Assembly (NCBI GenBank): GCA_030435675.1
Contig: CM059625.1
Location: 11,656,001-11,720,000, forward strand
DNA from: Steinernema hermaphroditum
Lineage: Eukaryota; Nematoda; Chromadorea; Rhabditida; Steinernematidae
Reading direction: 5' to 3'
Length of the DNA stretch: 64,000 nt
This document shows, one piece after another, positions 1 to 12,711 of this stretch. Below the pieces are notes generated by a model. The model was not told where the DNA came from. It made no database searches and was given only the letters and a program-made list of their open reading frames with translations. Position numbers and translations under genes: made by a program. How positions within the stretch are numbered: position 1 is the first letter of the stretch; every line of letters begins with the position of its first letter.

Positions 1-3000
1 CGGAGGTAGGGCATCGAGACATATAGACAGATTCCCTGTCTGAATAGCTGACGCTTCGGACGAAGGGTATCGAGGTTGGGGACTCGACGCATCGGAGGTA
101 GGGCATCGAGACATATAGACAGATTCCCTGTCTGAAGAGCTGACGCTTCGGACGAAGGGTATCGAGGTTGGGGACTCGACGCTTCGAAGGTAGGGCATCG
201 AGACATATAGACAGATTCCCTGTCTGAATAGCTGACGCTTCGGACGAAGCGTGTCGAGGTTGGGGACTCGACGCATCGGAGGTAGGGCATCGAGACATAT
301 AGACAGATTCCCTGTCTGAAGAGCTGACGCTTCGGACGAAGGGTATCGAGGTTGGGGACTCGACGCTTCGAAGGTAGGGCATCGAGGTTGGCGACTCGAG
401 GCATCGGAGGTAGGGCATCGAGACATATAGACAGATTCCCTGTCTGAAGAGCTGACGCTTCGGACGAAGCGTATCGAGGTTGGGGACTCGACGCATCGGA
501 GGTAGGGCATCGAGACATATAGACAGATTCCCTGTCTGAAGTAGCTGACGCATCGAGACATATAGACAGATTCCGTGTCTGAAGAGCTGACGCTTCGGAC
601 GAAGGGTATCGAGGTTGGGGACTCGACGCATCGGAGGTAGGGCATCGAGACATATAGACAGATTCCCTGTCTGAATAGCTGACGCTTCGGACGAAGCGTA
701 TCGAGGTTGGGGACTCGACGCATCGAAGGTAGGGCATCGAGACATATAGACAGATTCCCTGTCTGAAGAGCTGACGCTTCGGACGAAGGGTATCGAGGTT
801 GGGGACTCGACGCATCGGAGGTAGGGCATCGAGACATATAGACAGATTCCCTGTCTGAAGAGCTGACGCTTCGGACGAAGGGTATCGAGGTTGGGGACTC
901 GACGCTTCGAAGGTAGGGCATCGAGGTTGGGGGCTCGACGCATCGGAGGTAGGGCATCGAGACATATAGACAGATTCCCTGTCTGAAGAGCTGACGCTTC
1001 GGACGAAGGGTATCGAGGTTGGGGACTCGACGCTTCGAAGTAGGGCATCGAGGTTGGGGCTCGACGCATCGGAGGTAGGGCATCGAGACATATAGACAGA
1101 TTCCCTGTCTGAAGAGCTGACGCTTCGGACGAAGCGTATCGAGGTTGGGGACTCGACGCTTCGAAGGTAGGGCATCGAGACATATAGACAGATTCCCTGT
1201 CTGAAGAGCTGACGCTTCGGACGAAGGGTATCGAGGTTGGGGACTCGACGCATCGGAGGTAGGGCATCGAGACATATAGACAGATTCCCTGTCTGAAGAG
1301 CTGACGCTTCGGACGAAGCGTGTCGAGGTTGGGGACTCGACGCATCGGAGGTAGGGCATCGAGACATATAGACAGATTCCCTGTCTGAAGAGCTGACGCT
1401 TCGGACGAAGGGTATCGAGGTTGGGGACTCGACGCTTCGAAAGTAGGGCATCGAGACATATAGACAGATTCCGTGTCCGAAGAGCTGACGCTTCGGATGA
1501 AGGGTATCGAGGTTGGGGACTCGACGCTTCGAAGGTTGGGCATCGAGGATGGGGGCTCGACGCTTCGGAGGAAGGGCATCGAGACATATAGACAGATTCC
1601 CTGTCTGAATAGCTGACGCTTCGGACGAAGCGTGTCGAGGTTGGGGACTCGACGCTTCGAAGGTAGGGCATCGAGGTTGGGGACTCGACGCATCGGAGGA
1701 AGGGCATCGAGACATATAGACAGATTCCCTGTCTGAATAGCTGACGCTTCGGACGAAGGGTATCGAGGTTGGGGACTCGACGCTTCGAAGGTAGGGCATC
1801 GAGGTTGGGGGCTCGACGCATCGGAGGTAGGGCATCGAGACATATAGACAGATTCCCTGTCTGAAGAGCTGACGCTTCGGACGAAGGGTATCGAGGTTGG
1901 GGACTCGACGCTTCGAAGGTAGGGCATCGAGACATATAGACAGATTCCCTGTCTGAAGAGCTGACGCTTCGGACGAAGGGTATCGAGGTTGGGGACTCGA
2001 CGCTTCGAAGGAAGGGCATCGAGACATATAGACAGATTCCCTGTCTGAAGAGCTGACGCTTCGGACGAAGCGGTGTCGAGGTTGGGGACTCGACGCATCG
2101 GAGGTAGGGCATCGAGACATATAGACAGATTCCCTGTCTGAAGAGCTGACGCTTCGGACGAAGGGTATCGAGGTTGGGGACTCGACGCTTCGGAGGAAGG
2201 GCATCGAGACATATAGACAGATTTCCCTGTCTGAAGAGCTGACGCTTCGGACGAAGCGTGTCGAGGTTGGCGACTCGACGCATCGGAGGTAGGGCATCGA
2301 GACATATAGACAGATTCCCTGTCTGAATAGCTGACGCTTCGGACGAAGCGTGTCGAGGTTGGGGACTCGACGCTTCGGAGGTAGGGCATCGAGACATATA
2401 GACAGATTCCCTGTCTGAATAGCTGACGCTTCGGACGAAGTCGGGATCGAGGTTGGGGACTCGACGCATCGGAGGTAGGGCATCGAGACATATAGACAGA
2501 TTCCCTGTCTGAAGAGCTGACGCTTCGGACGAAGGTCGAAGTAGGGCATCGAGGTTGGGGACTCGACGTATCGGAGGTAGGGCATCGAGACATATAGACA
2601 GATTCCCTGTCTGAATAGCTGACGCTTCGGACGAAGCGTGTCGAGGTTGGGGACTCGACGCTTCGAAGGTAGGGCATCGAGGGGGTGGGGGGTACATATA
2701 GACAGATTCCCTGTCTGAAGAGCTGACGCTTCGGACGAATCGTGTCGAGGTTGGGGACTCGACGCTTCGAAGGTAGGGCATCGAGGTTGGGGGCTCGACG
2801 CATCGGAGGTAGGGCATCGAGACATATAGACAGATTCCCTGTCTGAATAGCTGACGCTTCGGACGAAGCGTGTCGAGGTTGGGGACTCGAGGCATCGGAG
2901 GTAGGGCATCGAGACATGAGGGCATCGAGACATATAGACAGATTCCCTGTCTGAATAGCTGACGCTTCGGACGAAGCGTATCGAGGTTGGGGACTCGACG

Positions 3001-6000
3001 CTTCGAAGGTAGGGCATCGAGGTTGGGGGCTCGACGCTTCGGAGGAAGGGCATCGAGACATATAGACAGATTCCCTGTCTGAAGAGCTGACGCTTCGGAC
3101 GAAGGGTATCGAGGTTGGGGACTCGACGCTTCGGAGGTAGGGCATCGAGACATATAGACAGATTCCCTGTCTGAAGAGCTGACGCTTCGGACGAAGCGTA
3201 TCGAGGTTGGGGACTCGACGCTTCGGAGGTAGGGCATCGAGGTTGGGGGCTCGACGCTTCGGAGGAAGGGCATCGAGACATATAGACAGATTCCCTGTCT
3301 GAAGAGCTGACGCTTCGGACGAAGGGACTCGAGGTTGGGGACTCGACGCTTCGAAGGTAGGGCATCGAGGATGGGGGCTCGACGCTTCGGAGGAAGGGCA
3401 TCGAGACATATAGACAGATTCCCTGTCTGAAGAGCTGACGCTTCGGACGAAGGGCATCGAGGTTGGGGACTCGACGCTTCGGAGGTAGGGCATCGAGACA
3501 TATAGACAGATTCCCTGTCTGAATAGCTGACGCTTCGGACGAAGCGTCGGAGGTTGGGGACTCGACGACTGAGGTCGGACGAAGGGCATCGAGGTTGGGG
3601 TCTCGACGCATCGGAGGAAGGGCATCGAGACATATAGACAGATTCCCTGTCTGAATAGCTGACGCTTCGGACGAAGCGTGTCGAGGTTGGGGACTCGACG
3701 CTTGAAGGTAGGGCATCGAGGTTGGGGGCTCGACGCATCGGAGGTAGGGCATCGAGACATATAGACAGATTCCCTGTCTGAAGAGCTGACGCTTCGGACG
3801 AAGGGTATCGAGGTTGGGGACTCGACGCTTCGAAGGTAGGGCATCGAGACATATAGACAGATTCCCTGTCTGAAGAGCTGACGCTTCGGACGAAGGGTAT
3901 CGAGGTTGGGGACTCGACGCTTCGAAGGTAGGGCATCGAGGTTGGGGGCTCGACGCTTCGGAGGAAGGGCATCGAGACATATAGACAGATTCCCTGTCTG
4001 AATAGCTGACGCTTCGGACGAAGCGTGTCGAGGTTGGGGACTCGACGCTTCGAAGGTAGGGCATCGAGGTTGGGGGCTCGACGCTTCGGAGGAAGGGCAT
4101 CGAGACATATAGACAGATTCCCTGTCTGAATAGCTGACGCTTCGGACGAATCGTGTCGAGGTTGGGGACTCGACGCTTCGAAGGTAGGGCATCGAGGTTG
4201 GGGGCTCGACGCATCGGAGGTAGGGCATCGAGACATATAGACAGATTCCCTGTCTGAAGAGCTGACGCTTCGGACGAAGGGCATCGAGGTTGGGGACTCG
4301 ACGCATCGGAGGAAGGGCATCGAGACATATAGACAGATTCCCTGTCTGAATAGCTGACGCTTCGGACGAAGCGTGTCGAGGTTGGGGACTCGACGCTTCG
4401 AAGGTAGGGCATCGAGGTTGGGGGCTCGACGCATCGGAGGTAGGGCATCGAGACATATAGACAGATTTCGTGTCTGAAGAGCTGACGCTTCGGACGAATC
4501 GTGTCGAGGTTGGGGACTCGACGCTTCGAAGGTAGGGCATCGAGGTTGGGGGCTCGACGCATCGGAGGTAGGGCATCGAGACATATAGACAGATTCCCTG
4601 TCTGAATAGCTGACGCTTCGGACGAAGCGTGTCGAGGTTGGGGACTCGACGCATCGGAGGTAGGGCATCGAGACATATAGACAGATTCCCTGTCTGAAGA
4701 GCTGACGCTTCGGACGAATCGTGTCGAGGTTGGGGACTCGACGCTTCGAAGGTAGGGCATCGAGGATGGGGGCTCGACGCTTCGGAGGAAGGGCATCGAG
4801 ACATATAGACAGATTCCCTGTCTGAAGAGCTGACGCTTCGGACGAAGGGTATCGAGGTTGGGGACTCGACGCTTCGAAAGTAGGGCATCGAGACATATAG
4901 ACAGATTCCCTGTCTGAAGAGCTGACGCTTCGGACGAAGCGTGTCGAGGTTGGCGACTCGACGCATCGGGGGGGCGCGAGGTTGGGGGCTCGACGCTTCG
5001 GAGGTAGGGCATCGAGACATATAGACAGATTCCCTGTCTGAATAGCTGACGCTTCGGACGAAGCGTGTCGAGGTTGGGGACTCGACGCTTCGAAGGTAGG
5101 GCATCGAGGATGGGGGCTCGACGCTTCGGAGGAAGGGCATCGAGACATATAGACAGATTCCCTGTCTGAAGAGCTGACGCTTCGGACGAAGGGTATCGAG
5201 GTTGGGGACTCGACGCTTCGGAGGAAGGGCATCGAGACATATAGACAGATTCCCTGTCTGAATAGCTGACGCTTCGGACGAAGCGTGTCGAGGTTGGCGA
5301 CTCGAGGCATCGGAGGTAGGGCATCGAGGTTGGGGGCTCGACGCTTCGGAGGAAGGGCATCGAGACATATAGACAGATTCCCTGTCTGAATAGCTGACGC
5401 TTCGGACGAAGGGTGTCGAGGTTGGGGACTCGACGCTTCGAAGGTAGGGCATCGAGGTTGGGGGCTCGACGCATCGGAGGTAGGGCATCGAGACATATAG
5501 ACAGATTCCCTGTCTGAAGAGCTGACGCTTCGGACGAAGGGTATCGAGGTTGGGGACTCGACGCTTCGAAGTCGAAGGTAGGGCATCGAGACATATAGAC
5601 AGATTCCCTGTCTGAAGAGCTGACGCTTCGGACGAAGGGTATCGAGGTTGGGGACTCGACGCTTCGAAGGAAGGGCATCGAGGTTGGGGGCTCGACGCTT
5701 CGGAGGAAGGGCATCGAGACATATAGACAGATTCCCTGTCTGAATAGCTGACGCTTCGGACGAATCGTGTCGAGGTTGGGGACTCGACGCTTCGAAGGTA
5801 GGGCATCGAGGTTGGGGACTCGACGCTTCGGAGGAAGGGCATCGAGACATATAGACAGATTCCCTGTCTGAATAGCTGACGCTTCGGACGAAGCGTGTCG
5901 AGGTTGGGGACTCGACGCTTCGAAGGTAGGGCATCGAGGTTGGGGGCTCGACGCATCGGAGGTAGGGCATCGAGACATATAGACAGATTCCCTGTCTGAA

Positions 6001-9000
6001 GAGCTGACGCTTCGGACGAAGGGTATCGAGGTTGGGGACTCGACGCTTCGAAGGTAGGGCATCGAGACATATAGACAGATTCCCTGTCTGAAGAGCTGAC
6101 GCTTCGGACGAAGGGCATCGAGGTTGGGGACTCGACGCTTCGAAGGAAGGGCATCGAGACATATAGACAGATTCCCTGTCTGAAGAGCTGACGCTTCGGA
6201 CGAAGGGTATCGAGGTTGGGGACTCGACGCTTCGGAGGAAGGGCATCGAGACATATAGACAGATTCCCTGTCTGAATAGCTGACGCTTCGGACGAATCGT
6301 GTCGAGGTTGGGGACTCGACGCTTCGAAGGTAGGGCATCGAGGATGGGGGCTCGACGCATCGGAGGAAGGGCATCGAGACATATAGACAGATTCCCTGTC
6401 TGAATAGCTGACGCTTCGGACGAAGGGCATCGAGGTTGGGGACTCGACGCTTCGAAGGTAGGGCATCGAGACATATAGACAGATTCCCTGTCTGAAGAGC
6501 TGACGCTTCGGACGAAGGGCATCGAGGTTGGGGACTCGACGCTTCGAAGGAAGGGCATCGAGACATATAGACAGATTCCCTGTCTGAATAGCTGACGCTT
6601 CGGACGAATCGTGTCGAGGTTGGGGGCTCGACGCATCGGAGGTAGGGCATCGAGACATATAGACAGATTCCCTGTCTGAAGAGCTGACGCTTCGGACGAA
6701 GCGTGTCGAGGTTGGCGACTCGACGCATCGGAGGTAGGGCATCGAGACATATAGACAGATTCCCTGTCTGAATAGCTGACGCTTCGGACGAAGCGTGTCG
6801 AGGTTGGGGACTCGACGCATCGGAGGTAGGGCATCGAGACATATAGACAGATTCCCTGTCTGAAGAGCTGACGCTTCGGACGAAGCGTGTCGAGGTTGGG
6901 GACTCGACGCTTCGAACGAAGGGCATCGAGGTTGGGGACTCGACGCATCGGAGGAAGGGCATCGAGACATATAGACAGATTCCCTGTCTGAATAGCTGAC
7001 GCTTCGGACGAAGGGTATCGAGGTTGGGGACTCGACGCTTCGAAGGTAGGGCATCGAGGATGGGGGCTCGACGCTTCGGAGGAAGGGCATCGAGACATAT
7101 AGACAGATTCCCTGTCTGAATAGCTGACGCTTCGGACGAAGGGTATCGAGGTTGGGGACTCGACGCTTCGAAAGTAGGGCATCGAGACATATAGACAGAT
7201 TCCCTGTCTGAATAGCTGACGCTTCGGACGAAGCGTGTCGAGGTTGGGGACTCGACGCATCGGAGGTAGGGCATCGAGACATATAGACAGATTTCGTGTC
7301 TGAAGAGCTGACGCTTCGGACGAATCGTGTCGAGGTTGGGGACTCGACGCTTCGAAGGTAGGGCATCGAGGTTGGGGACTCGACGCTTCGGAGGAAGGGC
7401 ATCGAGACATATAGACAGATTCCCTGTCTGAATAGCTGACGCTTCGGACGAATCGTGTCGAGGTTGGGGACTCGACGCTTCGAAGGTAGGGCATCGAGGT
7501 TGGGGACTCGACGCATCGGAGGTAGGGCATCGAGACATATAGACAGATTCCCTGTCTGAAGAGCTGACGCTTCGGACGAAGCGTGTCGAGGTTGGGGACT
7601 CGACGCTTCGAAGGTAGGGCATCGAGACATATAGACAGATTCCCTGTCTGAATAGCTGACGCTTCGGACGAAGGGTATCGAGGTTGGGGACTCGACGCTT
7701 CGAAGGTAGGGCATCGAGGTTGGGGGCTCGACGCATCGGAGGTAGGGCATCGAGACATATAGACAGATTCCCTGTCTGAATAGCTGACGCTTCGGACGAA
7801 GCGTGTCGAGGTTGGCGACTCGACGCATCGGAGGTAGGGCATCGAGACATATAGACAGATTCCCTGTCTGAAGAGCTGACGCTTCGGACGAAGGGCATCG
7901 AGGTTGGGGACTCGACGCTTCGAAGGTAGGGCATCGAGACATATAGACAGATTCCCTGTCTGAAGAGCTGACGCTTCGGACGAAGGGTATCGAGGTTGGG
8001 GACTCGACGCTTCGGAGGAAGGGGGGCTCGACGCATCGGAGGTAGGGCATCGAGACATATAGACAGATTCCCTGTCTGAATAGCTGACGCTTCGGACGAA
8101 TCGTGTCGAGGTTGGGGACTCGACGCTTCGAAGGTAGGGCATCGAGGTTGGGGACTCGACGCATCGGAGGTAGGGCATCGAGACATATAGACAGATTCCC
8201 TGTCTGAAGAGCTGACGCTTCGGACGAAGGGCATCGAGGTTGGGGACTCGACGCTTCGAAGGTAGGGCATCGAGACATATAGACAGATTCCCTGTCTGAA
8301 GAGCTGACGCTTCGGACGAAGGGTATCGAGGTTGGGGACTCGACGCTTCGGAGGAAGGGCATCGAGACATATAGACAGATTCCCTGTCTGAATAGCTGAC
8401 GCTTCGGACGAATCGTGTCGAGGTTGGGGACTCGACGCTTCGAAGGTAGGGCATCGAGGTTGGGGACTCGACGCTTCGAAGGTAGGGCATCGAGGTTGGG
8501 GGCTCGACGCTTCGGAGGAAGGGCATCGAGACATATAGACAGATTCCCTGTCTGAATAGCTGACGCTTCGGACGAAGGGTATCGAGGTTGGGGACTCGAC
8601 GCTTCGAAGGTAGGGCATCGAGGTTGGGGGCTCGACGCATCGGAGGTAGGGCATCGAGACATATAGACAGATTCCCTGTCTGAATAGCTGACGCTTCGGA
8701 CGAAGCGTGTCGAGGTTGGCGACTCGAGGCATCGGAGGTAGGGCATCGAGACATATAGACAGATTCCCTGTCTGAAGAGCTGACGCTTCGGACGAAGGGT
8801 ATCGAGGTTGGGGACTCGACGCTTCGGAGGAAGGGCATCGAGACATATAGACAGATTCCCTGTCTGAAGAGCTGACGCTTCGGACGAAGTCGAGGTGGGG
8901 ATGATTAGGAGGCATCGAGGTTGGGGACTCGACGCATCGGAGGAAGGGCATCGAGACATATAGACAGATTCCCTGTCTGAATAGCTGACGCTTCGGACGA

Positions 9001-11735
9001 AGCGTGTCGAGGTTGGGGACTCGACGCATCGAAGGTAGGGCATCGAGACATATAGACAGATTCCCTGTCTGAATAGCTGACGCTTCGGACGAAGGGCATC
9101 GAGGTTGGGGACTCGACTCTTCGGAGGAAGGGCATCGAGACATATAGACAGATTCCCTGTCTGAATAGCTGACGCTTCGGACGAAGCGTGTCGAGGTTGG
9201 GGACTCGACGCTTCGAAGGTAGGGCATCGAGACATATAGACAGATTCCCTGTCTGAATAGCTGACGCTTCGGACGAAGGGCATCGAGGTTGGGGACTCGA
9301 CGCTTCGAAGGTAGGGCATCGAGGTTGGGGGCTCGACGCATCGGAGGTAGGGCATCGAGACATATAGACAGATTCCCTGTCTGAATAGCTGACGCTTCGG
9401 ACGAAGCGTGTCGAGGTTGGCGACTCGAGGCATCGGAGGTAGGGCATCGAGACATATAGACAGATTCCCTGTCTGAAGAGCTGACGCTTCGGACGAAGGG
9501 TATCGAGGTTGGGGACTCGACGCTTCGAAGGAAGGGCATCGAGGATGGGGGCTCGACGCTTCGGAGGAAGGGCATCGAGACATATAGACAGATTCCCTGT
9601 CTGAATAGCTGACGCTTCGGACGAAGGGCATCGAGGTTGGCGACTCGAGGCATCGGAGGTAGGGCATCGAGACATATAGACAGATTCCCTGTCTGAATAG
9701 CTGACGCTTCGGACGAATCGTGCCGAGGTTTGGGACTCGACGCTTCGAAGGTAGGGCATCGAGACATATAGACAGATTCCCTGTCTGAATAGCTGACGCT
9801 TCGGACGAAGGGCATCGAGGTTGGGGACTCGACGCTTCGAAGGTAGGGCATCGAGGTTGGGGGCTCGACGCATCGGAGGTAGGGCATCGAGACATATAGA
9901 CAGATTCCCTGTCTGAATAGCTGACGCTTCGGACGAAGCGTGTCGAGGTTGGCGACTCGAGGCATCGGAGGTAGGGCATCGAGACATATAGACAGATTCC
10001 CTGTCTGAATAGCTGACGCTTCGGACGAATCGTGCCGAGGTTGGGGACTCGACGCTTCGAAGGTAGGGCATCGAGGATGGGGGCTCGACGCTTCGGAGGA
10101 AGGGCATCGAGACATATAGACAGATTCCCTGTCTGAATAGCTGACGCTTCGGACGAAGGGCATCGAGGTTGGGGACTCGACGCTTCGAAGGTAGGGCATC
10201 GAGGATGGGGGCTCGACGCTTCGGAGGAAGGGCATCGAGACATATAGACAGATTCCCTGTCTGAATAGCTGACGCTTCGGACGAAGCGTGTCGAGGTTGG
10301 CGACTCGAGGCATCGGAGGTAGGGCATCGAGACATATAGACAGATTCCCTGTCTGAAGAGCTGACGCTTCGGACGAAGGGTATCGAGGTTGGGGACTCGA
10401 CGCTTCGGAGGAAGGGCATCGAGACATATAGACAGATTCCCTGTCTGAATAGCTGACGCTTCGGACGAAGCGTGTCGAGGTTGGCGACTCGAGGCATCGG
10501 AGGTAGGGCATCGAGACATATAGACAGATTCCCTGTCTGAAGAGCTGACGCTTCGGACGAAGGGCATCGAGGTTGGGGACTCGACGCTTCCAAGGTAGGG
10601 CATCGAGACATATAGACAGATTCCCTGTCTGAAGAGCTGACGCTTCGGACGAAGGGTATCGAGGTTGGGGACTCGACGCTTCGGAGGAAGGGCATCGAGG
10701 TTGGGGAATCGACGCTTCGGACGAAGCGTGTCGAGGTTGGGGACTCGACGCTTCGGACGAAGCGTGTCGAGGTTGGCGACTCGAGGCATCGGAGGTAGGG
10801 CATCGAGACATATAGACAGATTCCCTGTCTGAATAGCTGACGCTTCGGACGAAGCGTGTCGAGGTTGGCGACTCGAGGCATCGGAGGTAGGGCATCGAGA
10901 CATATAGACAGATTCCCTGTCTGAATAGCTGACGCTTCGGACGAAGGGCATCGAGGTTGGGGACTCGACGCTTCGAAGGTAGGGCATCGAGACATATAGA
11001 CAGATTCCCTGTCTGAATAGCTGACGCTTCGGACGAAGGGCATCGAGGTTGGGGACTCGACGCTTCGAAGGTAGGGCATCGAGACATATAGACAGATTCC
11101 CTGTCTGAAGAGCTGACGCATCGGGCGAAGGGCATCGAGGTTGGGGACTCGACGCTTCGAAGGTAGGGCATCGAGGTTGGGGACTCGACGCTTCGGAGGA
11201 AGGGCATCGAGACATATAGACAGATTCCCTGTCTGAATAGCTGACGCTTCGGACGAAGGGCATCGAGGTTGGGGACTCGACGCTTCCAAGGTAGGGCATC
11301 GAGACATATAGACAGATTCCCTGTCTGAAGAGCTGACGCTTCGGGCGAAGGGTATCGAGGTTGGGGACTCGGCGCTTCGGAGGAAGGGCATCGAGGTTGG
11401 GGAATCGACGCTTCGGACGAAGCGTGTCGAGGTTGGCAACTCGAGGCATCGGAGGCAGGGCATCGAGACATATAGACAGATTCCCTGTCTGAAGAGCTGA
11501 CGCTTCGGGCGAAGGGTATCGAGGTTGGGGACTCGACGCTTCGGAGGAAGGGCATCGAGGTTGGGGAATCGACGCTTCGGACGAAGCGTGTCGAGGTTGG
11601 GGACTCGACGCTTCGGAGGAAGGGCATCGAGGTTGGGGACTCGACGCTTCGAGGGGACACATAGACAGATTCCGCTTTGAACTGTCTGAATAGTCGACGT
11701 GTCAGAGGAAGGCCTTCGAAACATAAAGACAGGGT
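1..11735. repeat. Higher-order minisatellite array (92/128-bp units)
   Basis: About 11.7 kb of tandem repeat runs from the window edge to about 11,735, so its left end is not seen. The basic unit is 92 bp: a 54-bp block A, starting CATCGAGACATATAGACAG, followed by a 38-bp block B, whose core is TCGAGGTTGGGGACTCGA. An extra 36-bp block C, a close relative of B, is inserted in many units to give 128 bp. For example, block A starts at 12, 104, 288 and 416. Variation lies mainly in CGTGTCG versus GGTATCG and GCATCGG versus GCTTCGA. The last units, from about 11,640, are degenerate. Each unit holds three short inverted repeats: GACAG/CTGTC, CGCTTCG/CGAAGCG and TCGAG/CTCGA. I see no gene inside it. 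Confidence 0.98.
8905..11724 (-). other. 939-codon open frame inside the satellite, probably not a gene
   Basis: An uninterrupted minus-strand frame of 939 codons covers the right quarter of the array and begins in the degenerate edge. The 92-bp unit is not a multiple of three, so the reading frame cycles through all three phases of the unit and repeats about every 92 residues. The intact unit therefore lacks stops in all three minus frames. The predicted protein is low-complexity, has no signal peptide, and resembles nothing I know. The plus strand carries stops in each unit (TAG and TGA within GAATAGCTGA). I read this as a by-product of the repeat sequence. It would still be translatable if minus-strand transcripts from the neighbouring gene ran through. 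Confidence 0.15.
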
Positions 11736-11874
11736 TCTCCCCAAGACTTTTATAAATTATATTAATTACAGCTTTATCTCAACGAGCGTAATGAAATCAC
11801 TGAATTACAAGAAGAGACGCAACAAACAATAAATTATAAGGAACATAACGAGCAGTCTTTATTGAGCAGTTGAT
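11736..11874. other. Short unique stretch between satellite and trap-2 stop
   Basis: About 140 bp of AT-rich unique DNA separates the satellite edge from the stop codon of the TRAP-beta gene. It must contain that gene's 3' UTR and polyadenylation site. I did not find an unambiguous AATAAA on the minus strand. Nothing else is visible. Confidence 0.5.
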
Positions 11875-12552
11875 TTACTTGGACTTCTTAGAGATGGTGG
11901 AATCCTTGTATAGATTAGCCTTTGAACTCCAGGAATAGTAAATCAAAGCGAAAGGTGGCAGGCACATAAGGGCAGAGATCAGCCAGACGTAAGCCTTAGG
12001 GCTGAATCGGCGTTCATAATCCTTGAGACGGAAAATGTAACCTAAAGAAAAATTATACTCATAGGTATATCGAAATATTTTTACCTTCTCCGGAAGCGGA
12101 CGTGTATCCGACACGGACTTCCTTTGCTTCGTCAGAGGGGTAGTAAGTGACGACGGCAGCGGTGTTGTTGTAACCTCCATAAGTACGGGGTCGCACAGTA
12201 ACCGCGTGAGTCACCTCAGATCCAGGAGCAATCTTCTCCCACCTGACCTGAAGGGTTCCTTTTACAATTTCGAAGGCTTGAGTAGGGAAAGAGTGACGGT
12301 CATCCAGAGTAACACGGAGAGCAGCGCGGTCACCGACGTTGTGTAGATGATATTCAAGAACAAAGTCCATTCCTTCAACAGCATACTGGCTCAAGCTTGA
12401 CTTCGAGGCCAATAAATGAGCGGAGTCAAGAGGAGCCGCAGCCTAAAAATTCAAATGAATCATTAATGACTGAACGCATATGTTACCTCAGGTACAGCGT
12501 CTTCGGCGAAAGCAATACCAGCCAAGGCGAACAGCACTACAAAAAGCCTCAT
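11875..12552 (-). CDS. trap-2: Translocon-associated protein subunit beta (TRAP-beta/SSR2)
   Basis: This is the beta subunit of the TRAP complex, which sits beside the Sec61 channel in the ER membrane and assists translocation of secretory proteins. Three exons join in phase: 12487-12552, 12085-12442 and 11875-12041, giving 196 residues, about the family length. Residues 1-16 (MRLFVVLFALAGIAFA) form a signal peptide. A beta-sandwich lumenal domain follows, with the family-like stretch FVLEYHLHNVGDRAA. A single membrane segment lies near residues 158-178, followed by a short lysine-rich cytosolic tail ending KKSK. The ATG lies 5 nt behind a strong TTTCAG acceptor, and the upstream ETF-beta gene ends only 160 bp away on the same strand, which suggests an operon. 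Confidence 0.93.
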
Positions 12553-12711
12553 TGTTCCTGAAATTCAACACTCATATAAACACAAAAATCAATGAGAAAC
12601 GTAGAAAATATATGCAACACGGTACTAACGACCAATGGGCAATGAATAGCAACGACACAGATGAATAAATTTAATGCAAGAACGATGCTATTTACATCTC
12701 TAAAAAATCTA
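12553..12711 (-). promoter_or_regulatory. Operon-like intergenic gap with trans-splice acceptor
   Basis: This 159-bp gap separates the ETF-beta stop from the TRAP-beta start on the same strand. It ends, reading on the minus strand, in GAATTTCAG followed by GAACA and the start codon. No upstream exon is needed to use this acceptor, so it fits trans-splicing, probably by an SL2-type leader. This is inferred from spacing and consensus only. Confidence 0.6.

Noticed and set aside
8905..11724. 939-residue repetitive protein on the minus strand
   Set aside because: The frame cycles through all phases of a 92-bp non-coding repeat, has no fixed protein period of its own, and no gene signals. It is listed only as an open frame.
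1..11735. CRISPR-like or telomeric array
   Set aside because: Units are adjacent without unique spacers, the unit is 92/128 bp and not a telomere motif, and the host is a eukaryote.
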